64,000 nt of DNA from Streptomyces griseus subsp. griseus (GTDB lineage Bacteria > Actinomycetota > Actinomycetes > Streptomycetales > Streptomycetaceae): the NCBI RefSeq assembly GCF_000720255.1, contig NZ_JOJE01000005.1:248001-312000 (forward strand), in the 5' to 3' direction. The notes below the pieces were generated by a model. The model was not told the origin of the DNA, searched no databases, and worked only from the letters and a program-made list of their open reading frames with translations. A program made the translations under genes and the position numbers. Below, in pieces: positions 1 to 9,062 of this stretch. How positions within the stretch are numbered: the first letter of the stretch is position 1; every line of letters starts with the position of its first letter.

Positions 1-1
1 C

Positions 2-790
2 GTTCTCGGCCACGACGTCGTCCGCGAGGCCGACGCGGTGCGCGCCAAAGTGAGTTTGACCGGCCAGTTCGCCTCCGTCGACGAGGATCTGACGGGACAG
101 GAGAATCTCACCCTCCTCGCCCGTCTGATGGGCTACACCTGGAAACGGGCCCGGAGCAGGGCCACCGAGCTGCTCGGCCCGTTCGGCCTCGATGAGGCCG
201 CCGGACGTCAGGTCAAGACCTACTCCGGCGGGATGCGGCGCAGGCTGGACATCGCCGTCAGCCTGATAGCCAGCCCGGAGCTGATGATCCTGGACGAGCC
301 GACCACCGGGCTGGATCCGCACAGCCGCAATGAGGTGTGGGAGATCATCAGAGCCGTGGTGGAGGGCGGCTCCACGGTGCTCCTCACCACGCAGTACCTG
401 GAAGAGGCGGATCAGCTCGCCGGCCGCATCGCGGTGATCGACCGCGGCAAGGTCATCGCCGAGGGCACTCCGGGCGATCTGAAGGCGTCGGTCGGCCCCG
501 GCACGCTGCGCGTGCGGGTGCACTCCGCATCCGACCGCCCCGCGGCCAAGCTCGTCCTGACCCGCGTCCTGGACGTGCCCATCCGCCTGCACTCCGACCC
601 CGCCCTGCTCTCCGCGCCGATCTTCGACCCGGCCATTGCCGCACACGCGCTCGGCGAACTCGCGAGCGAGGGCGTGCTGGTCACCGACTTCACCGTGGGC
701 CAGTCGAGCCTGGACGAGGTGTTCCTCGCCCTGACCGGGCACTCCGCCTCCGAGAACACCGACGTCAGGGAAGGGGAGAAGGTCGCATGA
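2..790 (+). CDS. drrA: Daunorubicin-resistance-type ABC transporter ATP-binding subunit (5' end outside window)
   Basis: ATP-hydrolysing subunit of a two-gene drug exporter; with the membrane protein encoded next it would pump the anthracycline out of the cell and give self-resistance. The reading frame is open from base 2, so the start and Walker A motif lie left of the window. Visible parts are the ABC signature ([10 protein letters not shown]), Walker B with its glutamate ([13 protein letters not shown]), the H-loop region ([21 protein letters not shown]) and the C-terminal extension usual in DrrA proteins. The TGA stop overlaps the ATG of the permease gene (ATGA), indicating translational coupling. 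The gene opens the visible part of the anthracycline cluster, supporting export of the cluster product; the true substrate is inferred. Confidence 0.93.
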   Translation, partial: VLGHDVVREADAVRAKVSLTGQFASVDEDLTGQENLTLLARLMGYTWKRARSRATELLGPFGLDEAAGRQVKTYSGGMRRRLDIAVSLIASPELMILDEPTTGLDPHSRNEVWEIIRAVVEGGSTVLLTTQYLEEADQLAGRIAVIDRGKVIAEGTPGDLKASVGPGTLRVRVHSASDRPAAKLVLTRVLDVPIRLHSDPALLSAPIFDPAIAAHALGELASEGVLVTDFTVGQSSLDEVFLALTGHSASENTDVREGEKVA

Positions 791-1638
791 GCACTTCCAC
801 CATTCACGCACCGCGCGAGGGGATCAGCGAGGCGATGGCCGCGGTCCTCGTCCAGCGCGAGCACCCGGCGCGCATCGGAGCCGTCGGCGCCTCGTTGGCC
901 CACGCCTGGCGAGGCATGCGGAAAATGCGCCACTACGCGATCGCCACGCTGATGGAAGTCTCGTTCATGCCGATCATCACCCTGGTGACGATCACCTACC
1001 TCTTCGGCGGAGCCTTCTCCGGCTCCACAGGTGAATATCTGCAGTACGTCCTGCCGGGCATCATGGTGCAGGCGGTGGTGATCGTGACCGTGTGGACCGG
1101 GACGATGCTGAACGTCGACATCACCAAGGGGATCTACGACCGATTCCGGGCCATGCCGTTCTGGCAGCCGTCCACCGTCGTCGGCAATCTCCTGTCGGAC
1201 TTGCCGCGCTATTTCGTGGCCGTCTCGATCACCATCCCGGTCGGCCTGCTCATGGGCTTCCGGCCGGACGGCGGAGCCCTCGGCATGTTCCTCGCCGTCC
1301 TGGTGCTGGTGGTCTTCGCATCCTCGGTGAGCTGGATCTTCGCCGCGCTCGGCGTCGTGGCCGGACGGCCGGAGACCATCTCCAGCTCGAGCATGATGGT
1401 GCTCTTCCCGCTCATCTACACGAGCAACATCTTCGCCCAGCCCGAGACGATGCCCGGCTGGCTCGAGGCGATCGTCAAGGTCAACCCGATCAGTGTCGCC
1501 ACCACCGCCGCCCGCGGACTGACCCACGGGAACGCCACCGGCGGACAGATCGCCGCACTGCTGCTGCTGTGCGCTGTGATCACCGGGATCTTCGCCCCGC
1601 TCACCATGCACCTGTACCGCAGCAAGGGCGCCCGCTGA
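787..1638 (+). CDS. drrB: Daunorubicin-resistance-type ABC transporter permease
   Basis: Membrane half of the DrrAB-type exporter, 283 residues, ABC-2 family. The ATG at 787 overlaps the stop of the ATPase gene. After a soluble N-terminus of about 50 residues ending in a basic stretch ([11 protein letters not shown]), six hydrophobic segments can be seen, including [16 protein letters not shown] and a loop with [17 protein letters not shown], which matches the conserved DrrB region before the last helices ([14 protein letters not shown]). A strong hairpin terminator follows 24 bases after the stop, so the two-gene unit ends here. Length and topology are normal for DrrB. It forms the pore of the pump and is expected in the plasma membrane. 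Confidence 0.93.
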   Translation: MSTSTIHAPREGISEAMAAVLVQREHPARIGAVGASLAHAWRGMRKMRHYAIATLMEVSFMPIITLVTITYLFGGAFSGSTGEYLQYVLPGIMVQAVVIVTVWTGTMLNVDITKGIYDRFRAMPFWQPSTVVGNLLSDLPRYFVAVSITIPVGLLMGFRPDGGALGMFLAVLVLVVFASSVSWIFAALGVVAGRPETISSSSMMVLFPLIYTSNIFAQPETMPGWLEAIVKVNPISVATTAARGLTHGNATGGQIAALLLLCAVITGIFAPLTMHLYRSKGAR

Positions 1639-1661
1639 CAAGGGGCGGCAGGACGGCACGC

Positions 1662-1692
1662 GGGGGCCCGGCCGAGCGGTGGCCGGGCCCCC
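1662..1692 (+). terminator. Rho-independent-type hairpin after the drrAB pair
   Basis: A perfect 12-bp GC stem (arms 1662-1673 and 1681-1692) with a 7-base loop lies just downstream of the permease stop. No U-tract follows, as is common in Streptomyces. It should separate export-gene transcripts from the downstream glycosyltransferase operon. Confidence 0.75.
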
Positions 1693-1710
1693 GACGCACT
1701 CCAGCCGCAG

Positions 1711-1739
1711 TCAACCCAGACCTCAACTGCGTTCGACCC
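1711..1739 (+). promoter_or_regulatory. Possible SARP activator repeats before glycosyltransferase 1
   Basis: Three TCAA/TCGA heptamers, TCAACCC (1711), TCAACTG (1723) and TCGACCC (1733), lie in the 113-bp gap between the drrB terminator and the glycosyltransferase start. Spacing is 12 and 10 bp, two helical turns overall, close to the 11-bp period of SARP sites. No good -10 box stands 8 bp downstream, so this is weaker than the site at 10503. Confidence 0.3.
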
Positions 1740-1805
1740 GAGTGCGAGAACCCCCTGCGACGCTGGCCGCGGCCATCGGGCACTTGACGGGACGGGAAGC
1801 ACTGC

Positions 1806-3152
1806 ATGCGAGTCTTGTTCGCCACCTTCGCAGCGAAGTCACATATGCACGCCCAGGTCTCGCTGGCCTGGGCCTTGCGGACGGCAGGGCACGAGGTGCG
1901 TGTCGCCAGCCAGCCGGACCTTGCCGAAGCGATCACGCAGGCCGGGCTCACCGCGGTCCCGGTCGGCGACCCGCTGGAGCTCGACGAGCAGGAGAGCCGA
2001 CGCCAGGACGAGACACCGTCGCACGCGCCCGAGGGCGCTGAGGCGGAGGCGTGGGAGGAGGCCGCCGACGGCGGGCACCCTGGCGCGGCGGACTTCGAGT
2101 ACTGGACGGACATGAGCGAGATCCGTCCCGACCGGCTGACCGACGAGTACGTGCGCGGCGTCTTCACCGTCATGACCTCGATGGTCTTCCAGAACATCTG
2201 CCCGCCGAGGATGGTCGACGATCTGGTGGCCTACGCCCGCTGGTGGAAGCCCGACTTGGTGCTCTGGGACACCATGACCTTCGCCGGCCCGGTCGCCGCG
2301 CGGGCCAGCGGCGCCGCGCACGCCCGGCTGCTGTTCGCGCTCGACCAGGTGGGCCGGATGCGCGCCACCCATGTTCAGCTGCTGGCCGAGCGCCCTCCCG
2401 AGCTGCGTGACGATCCCCTGGCTGAGTGGCTCGGCGCGGAATTCCGCCGTTTCGGTCTGGACTTCACCGAGGACGCGGTCGTGGGGCAGTGGACCGTGGA
2501 TCCGGTGCCGCCCTCCCTGCGCTTCGCCGTCGACCTGCCCTCGGTACCCGTTCGCTACATCCCGTACAACGGCCGGGCCTCCGTGCCCGACTGGCTCCGG
2601 GAACCGGCCGAACGCCCCCGCGTCTGCCTGACCCTGGGCCTGGCCAAGCGCGAGGTCCGGGGCGTGGACAAGGCGCCGATCGTCGGCTTGCTCGAGTCGG
2701 TCGCAGACCTTGATATCGAGGTCGTCGCCACACTCGACACCGGTCAGCTCAAGTCGCTGCCCAAGCTGCCCGACAACGTCCGGGCCGTGGACTTCGTCCC
2801 GCTCGACGTGCTGCTCCCCACCTGCTCGGCCATCGTCCACCACGGCGGGTCCGGGACATTCCAGACGGCGCTGGCCCACGGCGTGCCGCAGCTCATCGTC
2901 CCCGACTTCGTCTGGGACACCATCCACAAGGCATACGCTCTGGAGCGCCGCGGGGCCGGGTTGTACGTCCGCGACGTCCATCGACTCGCCGACGGCGAAC
3001 TGCGCTCTCTTCTTCTCCGGCTGCTGCGTGAGCCGTCGTTCGCGGAGAACGCCGGCCGGCTGCGCACCGAGATGCGCGGCACACCCGGGCCCAACGACAT
3101 CGTCCCGGTGCTGGAGCGGCTGACTGCCGAGCACCGCCGGCCCGTCGCCTGA
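1806..3152 (+). CDS. GT1-family antibiotic glycosyltransferase (AknS/DnrS/EryCIII type)
   Basis: Inverting glycosyltransferase that should move a deoxysugar from a TDP-sugar to the anthracycline aglycone or growing sugar chain. It has 448 residues. The N-terminal acceptor domain starts MRVLFATFAAKSHM and contains an acidic insert around residues 60-85 rich in Glu and Asp. The C-terminal donor domain carries the HHGGSGT signature followed by HGVPQLIVPDF, typical of macrolide and anthracycline transferases that need a P450-like partner. The ATG at 1806 is preceded by GGAAG. Its nearest relative in the window is the transferase at 13619; sequence alone does not say which attaches the first sugar. 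It heads an apparent operon with three deoxysugar genes. Confidence 0.9.
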   Translation: MRVLFATFAAKSHMHAQVSLAWALRTAGHEVRVASQPDLAEAITQAGLTAVPVGDPLELDEQESRRQDETPSHAPEGAEAEAWEEAADGGHPGAADFEYWTDMSEIRPDRLTDEYVRGVFTVMTSMVFQNICPPRMVDDLVAYARWWKPDLVLWDTMTFAGPVAARASGAAHARLLFALDQVGRMRATHVQLLAERPPELRDDPLAEWLGAEFRRFGLDFTEDAVVGQWTVDPVPPSLRFAVDLPSVPVRYIPYNGRASVPDWLREPAERPRVCLTLGLAKREVRGVDKAPIVGLLESVADLDIEVVATLDTGQLKSLPKLPDNVRAVDFVPLDVLLPTCSAIVHHGGSGTFQTALAHGVPQLIVPDFVWDTIHKAYALERRGAGLYVRDVHRLADGELRSLLLRLLREPSFAENAGRLRTEMRGTPGPNDIVPVLERLTAEHRRPVA

Positions 3153-3204
3153 GCGGCGCCCGCCCCCCTACCAGCGCATCTCCACGGACGTTCGGAGGTC
3201 TGTC

Positions 3205-3825
3205 ATGCAGTCACGCACCCTAGCCGTCGCCGGAGCGGTCGAGTTCAGCCCGGAGATATTCCGCGACCGGCGTGGATTGTTCGTCTCACCCTTCCAGGAA
3301 GCCGCCTTCGAAGAAGCGCTCGGCCACCCCTTGTTCCCCGTTGCCCAGACCAACCACAGCAGGTCACAGCGGGGGGTGGTGCGAGGGGTGCACTTCACCG
3401 TGACGCCGCCAGGGGTCGCCAAGTACGTCTACTGCGCGCGCGGCCGGGCGCTGGACATCGTGGTGGACATCCGGCGGGGGTCCCCGACCTTCGGCGCGGT
3501 GGACTCCGTCCTGCTGGACCAGAAGAACTTCAGGTCGATGTACTTCCCCGTCGGCGTCGGGCATGCCTTCGTCGCGTTGGAGGACGACACGGTCGTGTCG
3601 TACATGCTGTCCGGCCGCTACCGCGCGGAGCACGAACTCGCCCTCGACGCGCTCGACCCGGCCCTGGGGCTGCCCATCTCCGAGGACATCGAGCCCGTGA
3701 TGTCCGACCGCGACCGGGCCGCGCCGACGCTGGAGCAGGCCCTGTCAGGCGGCATGCTGCCCGACTACCAGGAGTGTCTCCGGCTGGAGGACGCCCTGTA
3801 CGGCCACACCCGGGTGCGCACATGA
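3205..3825 (+). CDS. TDP-4-keto-6-deoxyhexose 3,5-epimerase
   Basis: RmlC-like cupin enzyme, 206 residues, epimerising C-3 and/or C-5 of a TDP-4-keto-6-deoxyhexose; this is the step that converts D- to L-sugars, as needed for L-rhodosamine, L-2-deoxyfucose or L-rhodinose. Recognisable parts are the N-terminal FSPEIFRDRRGLFVSPFQ segment, the substrate-binding histidine region (VRGVHFT), FGAVDSVLLD and YFPVGVGHAFVAL. The start at 3205 has a good GGAGG site 7 bases upstream. The stop overlaps the next start (ATGA), so it is co-translated with the 4-ketoreductase gene. Family length is normal. Confidence 0.93.
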   Translation: MQSRTLAVAGAVEFSPEIFRDRRGLFVSPFQEAAFEEALGHPLFPVAQTNHSRSQRGVVRGVHFTVTPPGVAKYVYCARGRALDIVVDIRRGSPTFGAVDSVLLDQKNFRSMYFPVGVGHAFVALEDDTVVSYMLSGRYRAEHELALDALDPALGLPISEDIEPVMSDRDRAAPTLEQALSGGMLPDYQECLRLEDALYGHTRVRT

Positions 3826-4754
3826 GCGCCCGCCCGGCGCCGGGCAGGAGCGTCGCCGTCCTGGGCGCCACCGGATGCGTCGGCCGGCATGTCAGTGCGG
3901 CCTTCGCCCGGGCGGGCCACTCCGTGCTGGGCGTCGCGCGGCACCCGGCCCCACATGTGCGCGAGGCCGACTTCGTCCCGCTGGACGTGGCGGGTGCGCA
4001 GGTGCGCGAGATCGCGCAGCTCTTCGACACCCGGCGCGTGGAGGTGGTGGTGAACGCCACCGGAGGCTGGGACACGACCGAGGAGGCGATGGTCTACTCC
4101 CATGTCCGGCTGGTCGACCGCCTCCTGGAAGCGGTTCGTCTGATGGATCGCCCACCGCGGATCGTCCAGGTCGGCTCCGTTCACGAGTACGGCGCGGTCC
4201 CGCCCGGACAGGACATCGACGAGGCCGTGGTCCCCCGGCCCGAGACGCCGTACGCCCGGACCAAGTTGGCGGGCAGCGAGGCCATCCTCCGGGCCGACCG
4301 CGAGGGCCGGGTGGAGGGTGTCGTGCTGCGGGCGGTCAACGTCTGCGGACCGCACACCACCGAGGCGAGCTTTCTCGGCATGGTGCTCGCGCGACTGAGG
4401 GACACGGACCCGAGCACCGGGATCACCCTCGCCGTCGCCGACGCTCGGCGCGACTACATCGACGTACGCGATCTGGCCGACGCCGTGGTGCTGGCCGCCG
4501 GGGCCCCCGTGGCCGGCCAGGTGATCAATATCGGCAGGGGGCAGGCGGTCGGGATCCGTGAGCTGGTGGACCTGCTCGCGGAGGCCTCCGGCTTCCCGCC
4601 CGAAGCGCTCACCCTCAAGGAGGCGCCGGTCCAGAGCAAGGGCGCGGGTTGGACCAGGGCCGACATCCGGCTGGCCGGCCAACTGCTGGGCTGGCGCCCC
4701 CACATCACCCTGCGCGACTCGATGAGAGCGATGTGGGAAGCGGCAACCCCCTGA
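3822..4754 (+). CDS. TDP-4-keto-6-deoxyhexose 4-ketoreductase (extended SDR)
   Basis: NAD(P)-dependent reductase of 310 residues that probably reduces the C-4 ketone in the last step of a TDP-deoxysugar pathway (EryBIV/DnmV/AknM-type role). The Rossmann motif GATGCVGRHV lies at residues 15-24 and the catalytic pair Y144 and K148 is in YARTK. The start was set at the ATG that overlaps the epimerase stop at 3822. It sits between the 3,5-epimerase and 2,3-dehydratase genes in the same orientation. Stereochemistry at C-4 and the exact sugar cannot be read from sequence. A single 4-ketoreductase may have to serve both the amino sugar and the neutral sugars. Confidence 0.88.
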   Translation: MSARPAPGRSVAVLGATGCVGRHVSAAFARAGHSVLGVARHPAPHVREADFVPLDVAGAQVREIAQLFDTRRVEVVVNATGGWDTTEEAMVYSHVRLVDRLLEAVRLMDRPPRIVQVGSVHEYGAVPPGQDIDEAVVPRPETPYARTKLAGSEAILRADREGRVEGVVLRAVNVCGPHTTEASFLGMVLARLRDTDPSTGITLAVADARRDYIDVRDLADAVVLAAGAPVAGQVINIGRGQAVGIRELVDLLAEASGFPPEALTLKEAPVQSKGAGWTRADIRLAGQLLGWRPHITLRDSMRAMWEAATP

Positions 4755-4766
4755 GACGGAGGACCC

Positions 4767-6218
4767 ATGCTGGACGTTACGACCGGCGCCCATGACGCGC
4801 TGTCCCAGGCGCTCGCCAGGTCGGCGGTCGCCCGTGAGGGGAAGGTGTCCGACTTCCTCGCCTGGTTCACCGACTTCCGCGTCCGCGCCTACACCACGGT
4901 GGAACGGATGCCACTGCATGCGATAGACGGCTGGAAACGGGACGCCGGCACCGGTGAACTCCGGCACCGGAGCGGGCAGTTCTTCAGTGTGAAGGGCCTG
5001 GCCGTCGAATCCCCGGACCAGTGCTGGAACCAGCCGATCATCCATCAGCCGGAGGTCGGCATCCTCGGCATCCTGATCAAAGACTTCGACGGGGTGCCGC
5101 ATCTGCTGATGCAGGCCAAGGTCGAGCCGGGCAACCGCAATGGACTGCAGCTGTCACCGACGGTCCAGGCCACCCGCAGCAACTACACAGGAGTGCACCG
5201 AGGACGTGCTGTCCCTTACCTGGAGTACTTCCAGCGCACCCCGTCCCGGCGCGTCGTCGCCGATGTCCGGCAGTCGGAACAGGGCTCCTGGTTCTATCGC
5301 AAGCGCAACCGGAACATGATCGTCCAGGTGAACGAGGAGATTGAGGTCCGGGACGGTTTCCGCTGGCTGACGCTGGGTGAGATCCATGACCTCCTCGCCG
5401 AGGAAGACCTGGTGAACATGGACGCCCGCACGGTGCTGTCCTGCCTGCCCTTCGCCGGGCTCGGTGTGGAGCGGGGCTTCGGAGCCGGGCGGAACTCGTT
5501 CCAGGCGGCGCTGCTGCGCTCGCTCGACGCACACTCGGGTGCGCTGTCGACGGAACGGGAGATCCAGAGCTGGGTGACCGAGGCCCGGACCCGCTGCGAG
5601 CTGCGCACCCGGTGGACACCGCTGCGGGGGCTGTCCGGGTGGCACGACACGGCCGACGCCATGGTCCACGACAGCGGCAGGTTCTTCTCGGTCATCGGCG
5701 TGCAGGTCACCGCCGGCGGCCGGGAGGTGACGAGTTGGGGCCAGCCCATGATCGAGCCGTACGGCACCGGTGTGATCGCTTTCCTGGTGCGCGAGTTCGA
5801 CGGGGTCCTGCACGTCCTGGTGCGCGCCCGCGAGGAAGTGGGCTTCTCGGACGCCGTCGAACTGGGCCCCACGGTGCAGTGCGTGCCCGAGAACTACGAC
5901 GTCCTGCCCGCCGGGGCCCGACCCCGCTTCCTCGACGACGTCCTGGGCGCAGACCCGGAACGGATCAGATTCGACAGCGTTCTGTCCGAGGAAGGCGGCC
6001 GCTTCTTCCACGCGCTGAACCGGTACATGATCGTGGAGACGGACACGGACGTCGCCCGGGACGACCCGGACTTCCGTTGGATGGCCGTTCATCAGCTCGC
6101 GGCACTGCTGCGTCACAGCCACTATCTGAATGTGCAGGCACGCAGTCTGGTCGCGTGCCTGCACAGTCTGGTGGCGGGCGGCATCACAGGGACGACAGGA
6201 CCTCACGCAGCGCGCTGA
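4767..6218 (+). CDS. NDP-hexose 2,3-dehydratase
   Basis: Removes the C-2 hydroxyl from TDP-4-keto-6-deoxyglucose to give the 3,4-diketo-2,6-dideoxy intermediate, the committed step to 2-deoxysugars. The 483-residue protein shows the internal duplication of this family: [24 protein letters not shown] in the first half corresponds to [24 protein letters not shown] in the second, and [22 protein letters not shown] corresponds to [22 protein letters not shown] (quoted as separate short motifs of the repeat). A GGAGG site precedes the ATG at 4767. It is the last gene of the rightward sugar operon, and its 3' end overlaps the convergent aminotransferase gene by 35 bases. Confidence 0.93.
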   Translation: MLDVTTGAHDALSQALARSAVAREGKVSDFLAWFTDFRVRAYTTVERMPLHAIDGWKRDAGTGELRHRSGQFFSVKGLAVESPDQCWNQPIIHQPEVGILGILIKDFDGVPHLLMQAKVEPGNRNGLQLSPTVQATRSNYTGVHRGRAVPYLEYFQRTPSRRVVADVRQSEQGSWFYRKRNRNMIVQVNEEIEVRDGFRWLTLGEIHDLLAEEDLVNMDARTVLSCLPFAGLGVERGFGAGRNSFQAALLRSLDAHSGALSTEREIQSWVTEARTRCELRTRWTPLRGLSGWHDTADAMVHDSGRFFSVIGVQVTAGGREVTSWGQPMIEPYGTGVIAFLVREFDGVLHVLVRAREEVGFSDAVELGPTVQCVPENYDVLPAGARPRFLDDVLGADPERIRFDSVLSEEGGRFFHALNRYMIVETDTDVARDDPDFRWMAVHQLAALLRHSHYLNVQARSLVACLHSLVAGGITGTTGPHAAR

Positions 6219-7293
6219 TCACCTTCTCCTGCACCTCCACGGGGAGCGAGGGGTACATCGGCAGGGAGAAGATCTCCTTGGCGAGCGCCTCGGTGACCGG
6301 GAGCGCCCCCTCCGCGTAGCCGAGGTGAGCGAACCCGGTCATCGTGTGCACCGGCCAGGGGTAACTGATGTTGAGCACGATGTCCTGGGCCTTGAGCGCA
6401 TCGAGGATCTCGTCCCGGCGCGGGTGGCGCACCACGTACACGTAATACACGTGATCATTGCCGGTCGTGGGCTGCGGCAGGACGAGCCCGGTGTCGCGCA
6501 GGCCCTCGGCGTACCGGTCGGCCACGGCCCGTCGCGCGGCGACGTACGCGTCGAGCCGCCGAAGCTTCCGCCGCAGGATTTCGGCGTGCACCTCGTCCAG
6601 CCGGCTGTTGTGACAGGGGGTCTGGACGACGTAGTAACGCTCCTCCATACCGTAGTACCGCAGCCTGCGCAGACTCTGGTTCACGCGCTCGTCGGAGGTC
6701 AGGACCGCCCCGCCGTCACCGTATGTGCCCAGTACCTTCGTCGGGTAGAAGGAGAAGGCCGCGGCATCGCCCATCGTCCCGGCCGGCCGGCCGTTCCGGG
6801 TCGCCCCGTGGGCCTGTGCGCAGTCCTCCAGGACCGTCAGGCCGTGCCTCCGTGCCAGCTCCCCCAGCGCGTCCATGTCGACGCACTGACCGTAGAGATG
6901 GACGGGGAGCAGGCACTTGGTGCGCGGGGTGATGGCGTCGGCCACGGCGTCCGTGTTCATGAGGAAGCTGTCCTCGTGCACATCGACGAAGACCGGGGTC
7001 GCCCCGGTGGAGTCGATGGCGACGACCGTCGGCGCCGCCGTGTTGGAGACGGTGATGACCTCGTCCCCGGGGCCGACGCCGAGGGCCTGTAACCCCAGCT
7101 TGACGGCGTTGGTGCCGTTGTCGACGCCCACACAGTGGCTGATTCCGTGGCGTTTTGCGAACTCCCGCTCGAACGAGCGCACGCTTTCGCCGAGAACGAG
7201 CTGGCCGGAGCTGAAGACCGTTTCCACGGCATCGAGAATGTCCTGCCTCTCCTTCTCGTATTCCGGCAGATAGTCCCAGACGTTAATAGTCAT
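6184..7293 (-). CDS. TDP-3-keto-6-deoxyhexose 3-aminotransferase (DegT/DnrJ/EryC1 family)
   Basis: PLP-dependent aminotransferase of 369 residues installing the C-3 amino group of the amino sugar, as DnrJ does for daunosamine. The PLP lysine is K186 in [14 protein letters not shown]; the cofactor aspartate lies in [11 protein letters not shown]; the N-terminal [17 protein letters not shown] opening (here [14 protein letters not shown]) is typical of DnrJ relatives. With the N-methyltransferase at 8352 it indicates a dimethylated amino sugar such as rhodosamine. It is transcribed leftwards alone, divergent from the thymidylyltransferase gene, across a 164-bp gap with SARP-like repeats. The tail-to-tail overlap with the 2,3-dehydratase gene is 35 bases. 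Confidence 0.94.
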   Translation of the reverse strand: MTINVWDYLPEYEKERQDILDAVETVFSSGQLVLGESVRSFEREFAKRHGISHCVGVDNGTNAVKLGLQALGVGPGDEVITVSNTAAPTVVAIDSTGATPVFVDVHEDSFLMNTDAVADAITPRTKCLLPVHLYGQCVDMDALGELARRHGLTVLEDCAQAHGATRNGRPAGTMGDAAAFSFYPTKVLGTYGDGGAVLTSDERVNQSLRRLRYYGMEERYYVVQTPCHNSRLDEVHAEILRRKLRRLDAYVAARRAVADRYAEGLRDTGLVLPQPTTGNDHVYYVYVVRHPRRDEILDALKAQDIVLNISYPWPVHTMTGFAHLGYAEGALPVTEALAKEIFSLPMYPSLPVEVQEKVISALREVLSSL

Positions 7294-7354
7294 GAGGGCA
7301 CCCCCTATTGCTCCTGGCTCCAGAGTTCAGCGATAAAATCACAGCGTAGTGCGC

Positions 7355-7383
7355 TCGCAGGCACCTCGAACATTCCTCAAGCC
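7355..7383 (+). promoter_or_regulatory. SARP-type direct repeats in the divergent sugar-gene promoter
   Basis: Three heptamers TCGCAGG (7355), TCGAACA (7366) and TCAAGCC (7377) repeat at exactly 11 bp, the pattern bound by Streptomyces antibiotic regulatory proteins such as DnrI and ActII-ORF4. They lie between the aminotransferase and thymidylyltransferase starts. At the expected 8 bp after the last heptamer the sequence is CCAGGT, a poor -10 box, so the site is supported mainly by its period. Confidence 0.5.
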
Positions 7384-7457
7384 GGGGATTCCCAGGTTGT
7401 ATCCCGACCGTCAGCCTGGTTATCGTCGTCAACCTCACCGTATCTTGGGGGTTGCGG

Positions 7458-8342
7458 ATGAAAGGCATTGTCCTTGCGGGCGGCTCCGGTACTCGGCTTT
7501 ACCCGATTACCCGAACCGTCTCCAAGCAGCTACTTCCCGTGGGCGACAAGCCGATGATCTATTATCCGCTGTCGGTGCTCATGCTCGCCGACATCACGGA
7601 AATCCTGATCATCAGCACGCCGACCGATCTGCCGCAGTTCCGCAGACTGCTTGGCGACGGCTCCTCGCTGGGGCTGACCATCACCTATGCCGAACAGTCC
7701 GAGCCGAGGGGAATCGCCGAGGCACTCGTCATCGGAGCGGACCACATCGGAGACGACTCCGTGGCCCTGGTGCTCGGCGACAACATTTTCCACGGGCACG
7801 GATTCTCCGAGATACTTACGGAGAATTCGCGGGATCTCGTCGGCTGCGTTGTCTTCGGATACCCGGTGCAGGATCCCGAGCGCTATGGCGTCGGCGAAGT
7901 CGACGCGGCCGGCCGGCTCGTCGCCATCGAGGAAAAGCCCATGCGGCCGCGCTCCAATCGCGCGATCACAGGGCTGTATTTCTACGACAACTCGGTCGTG
8001 GACATCGCAGCCGGGCTGCGCCCTTCGGCCCGCGGCGAGCTGGAAATAACCGATGTGAACCGGGCCTATGTGAGGCTCGGCCAGGCACGGCTGATCGAAC
8101 TGGGCCGCGGATACGCGTGGCTGGACACCGGGACCCCCGAATCGTTGCTCCAGGCCGGTCAGTACGTCCGCACCATGGAGGAGCGACAGGGGGTCCGGAT
8201 CGCCTGTGTGGAGGAGATCGCTCTGCGCAAGGGCTTCATCGACGCCGAGGCCTGTTACCGGCTCGGCATCTCCATGTCGTCATCGGCCTACGGCCGGTAT
8301 GTCATGGAGATCGCGGAGGAGTTGGGCGCTCTCCCGGCCTGA
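7458..8342 (+). CDS. Glucose-1-phosphate thymidylyltransferase
   Basis: Makes TDP-glucose from dTTP and glucose-1-phosphate, the entry step of all TDP-deoxysugars (RmlA/DnmL/AknY role). The protein has 294 residues from the ATG at 7458, chosen over a TTG two codons upstream because a GGGGG site ends 6 bases before the ATG. The nucleotide-binding motif GGSGTRLYP is at residues 8-16; EKPMRPRSNRAITGLYFYD and GYAWLDTGT are the sugar-phosphate and metal site regions. Codons in the 5' half use more A/T at the third position than neighbouring genes, as also seen in the 4,6-dehydratase gene at 24427. It ends 9 bases before the convergent methyltransferase gene. Confidence 0.95.
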   Translation: MKGIVLAGGSGTRLYPITRTVSKQLLPVGDKPMIYYPLSVLMLADITEILIISTPTDLPQFRRLLGDGSSLGLTITYAEQSEPRGIAEALVIGADHIGDDSVALVLGDNIFHGHGFSEILTENSRDLVGCVVFGYPVQDPERYGVGEVDAAGRLVAIEEKPMRPRSNRAITGLYFYDNSVVDIAAGLRPSARGELEITDVNRAYVRLGQARLIELGRGYAWLDTGTPESLLQAGQYVRTMEERQGVRIACVEEIALRKGFIDAEACYRLGISMSSSAYGRYVMEIAEELGALPA

Positions 8343-8351
8343 CCGGCACCG

Positions 8352-9062
8352 TCAGGACATGACACCCACGAAGATGCCCCGGCCCGTCGGCGGGCCGGGG
8401 AGAAACTCCGCCGGGCACCCGGCGTCCTCGAACGCCGACAGGTACTCCTCCTTGGTGAAGAGCGTGAGCACATCGTGCTCGGTGAACTCCCTGATGCCCA
8501 TGGCGTCCCCGACCATGTAGCGCACCTCCATGTGCGTGGCCCTGCCCCGCAGCGTCGAGTGCGAGATCCGCGTCACCGTTCGCCCGTCCTCGGTGGCCAG
8601 GTCTCCGGCGACGTAGCCATCGATGAAATCCTCCGGGAACCACCAGGGCTCGATCACCAGGACGCCACCGGGAAGGAGATGCCCGGCCATCGAGCGGACC
8701 GCGTCGCGCAGGTCCTCGACCGTGCCCAGATAGGCGATCGCGCAGAACATGCATGTCACGGCGGAGTAGCGGGTGCCCAGTCGGAACCGGCGCATGTCCC
8801 CGTCGTGCAGCGCGGCGGCGGGCAGCCGCTCCGCTGCCAGCTTCCGCATCGCCGGTGCCGGCTCAAGCCCCTCGGCCACCTTGAACATCCCGGCGAGCGC
8901 GCTCAGATGGGCTCCGGTGCCGCACGCGACGTCCAGCAGTGAGTCGGCGTCCGGGCAGCGCGATCGGATCAAGTCCGTCACGAACCGGGCCTCCTGCGCC
9001 CAGTCCTTGCCGCGGCTGCGGTAGATCAGCTCGTACACCTCGGCGAGTTCCGCTCCGTACAT
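8352..9062 (-). CDS. TDP-3-amino-sugar N,N-dimethyltransferase (DesVI/TylM1 type)
   Basis: SAM-dependent enzyme of 236 residues that adds two methyl groups to the 3-amino group, giving rhodosamine-like sugars. It begins MYGAELAEVYELIYRSRGKD, close to the DesVI opening, and has motif I LLDVACGTGAHL, EPWWFPEDFIDGY and the C-terminal PTGRGIFVG characteristic of sugar N-methyltransferases. The start at 9062 overlaps the stop of the upstream cyclase gene (ATGA), so longer readings upstream are rejected. The pairing of a sugar methyltransferase and a polyketide cyclase in one transcript shows that aglycone and sugar genes are intermixed. Confidence 0.92.
   Translation of the reverse strand: MYGAELAEVYELIYRSRGKDWAQEARFVTDLIRSRCPDADSLLDVACGTGAHLSALAGMFKVAEGLEPAPAMRKLAAERLPAAALHDGDMRRFRLGTRYSAVTCMFCAIAYLGTVEDLRDAVRSMAGHLLPGGVLVIEPWWFPEDFIDGYVAGDLATEDGRTVTRISHSTLRGRATHMEVRYMVGDAMGIREFTEHDVLTLFTKEEYLSAFEDAGCPAEFLPGPPTGRGIFVGVMS

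Noticed and set aside
6130..7092. Rightward open frame over the aminotransferase gene
   Set aside because: Shadow frame; the minus strand encodes an intact PLP aminotransferase with K186.
8370..8405. GC-rich hairpin that could be a terminator between thymidylyltransferase and methyltransferase genes
   Set aside because: It lies inside the methyltransferase coding sequence, and its stem reflects codon composition rather than a separate element.
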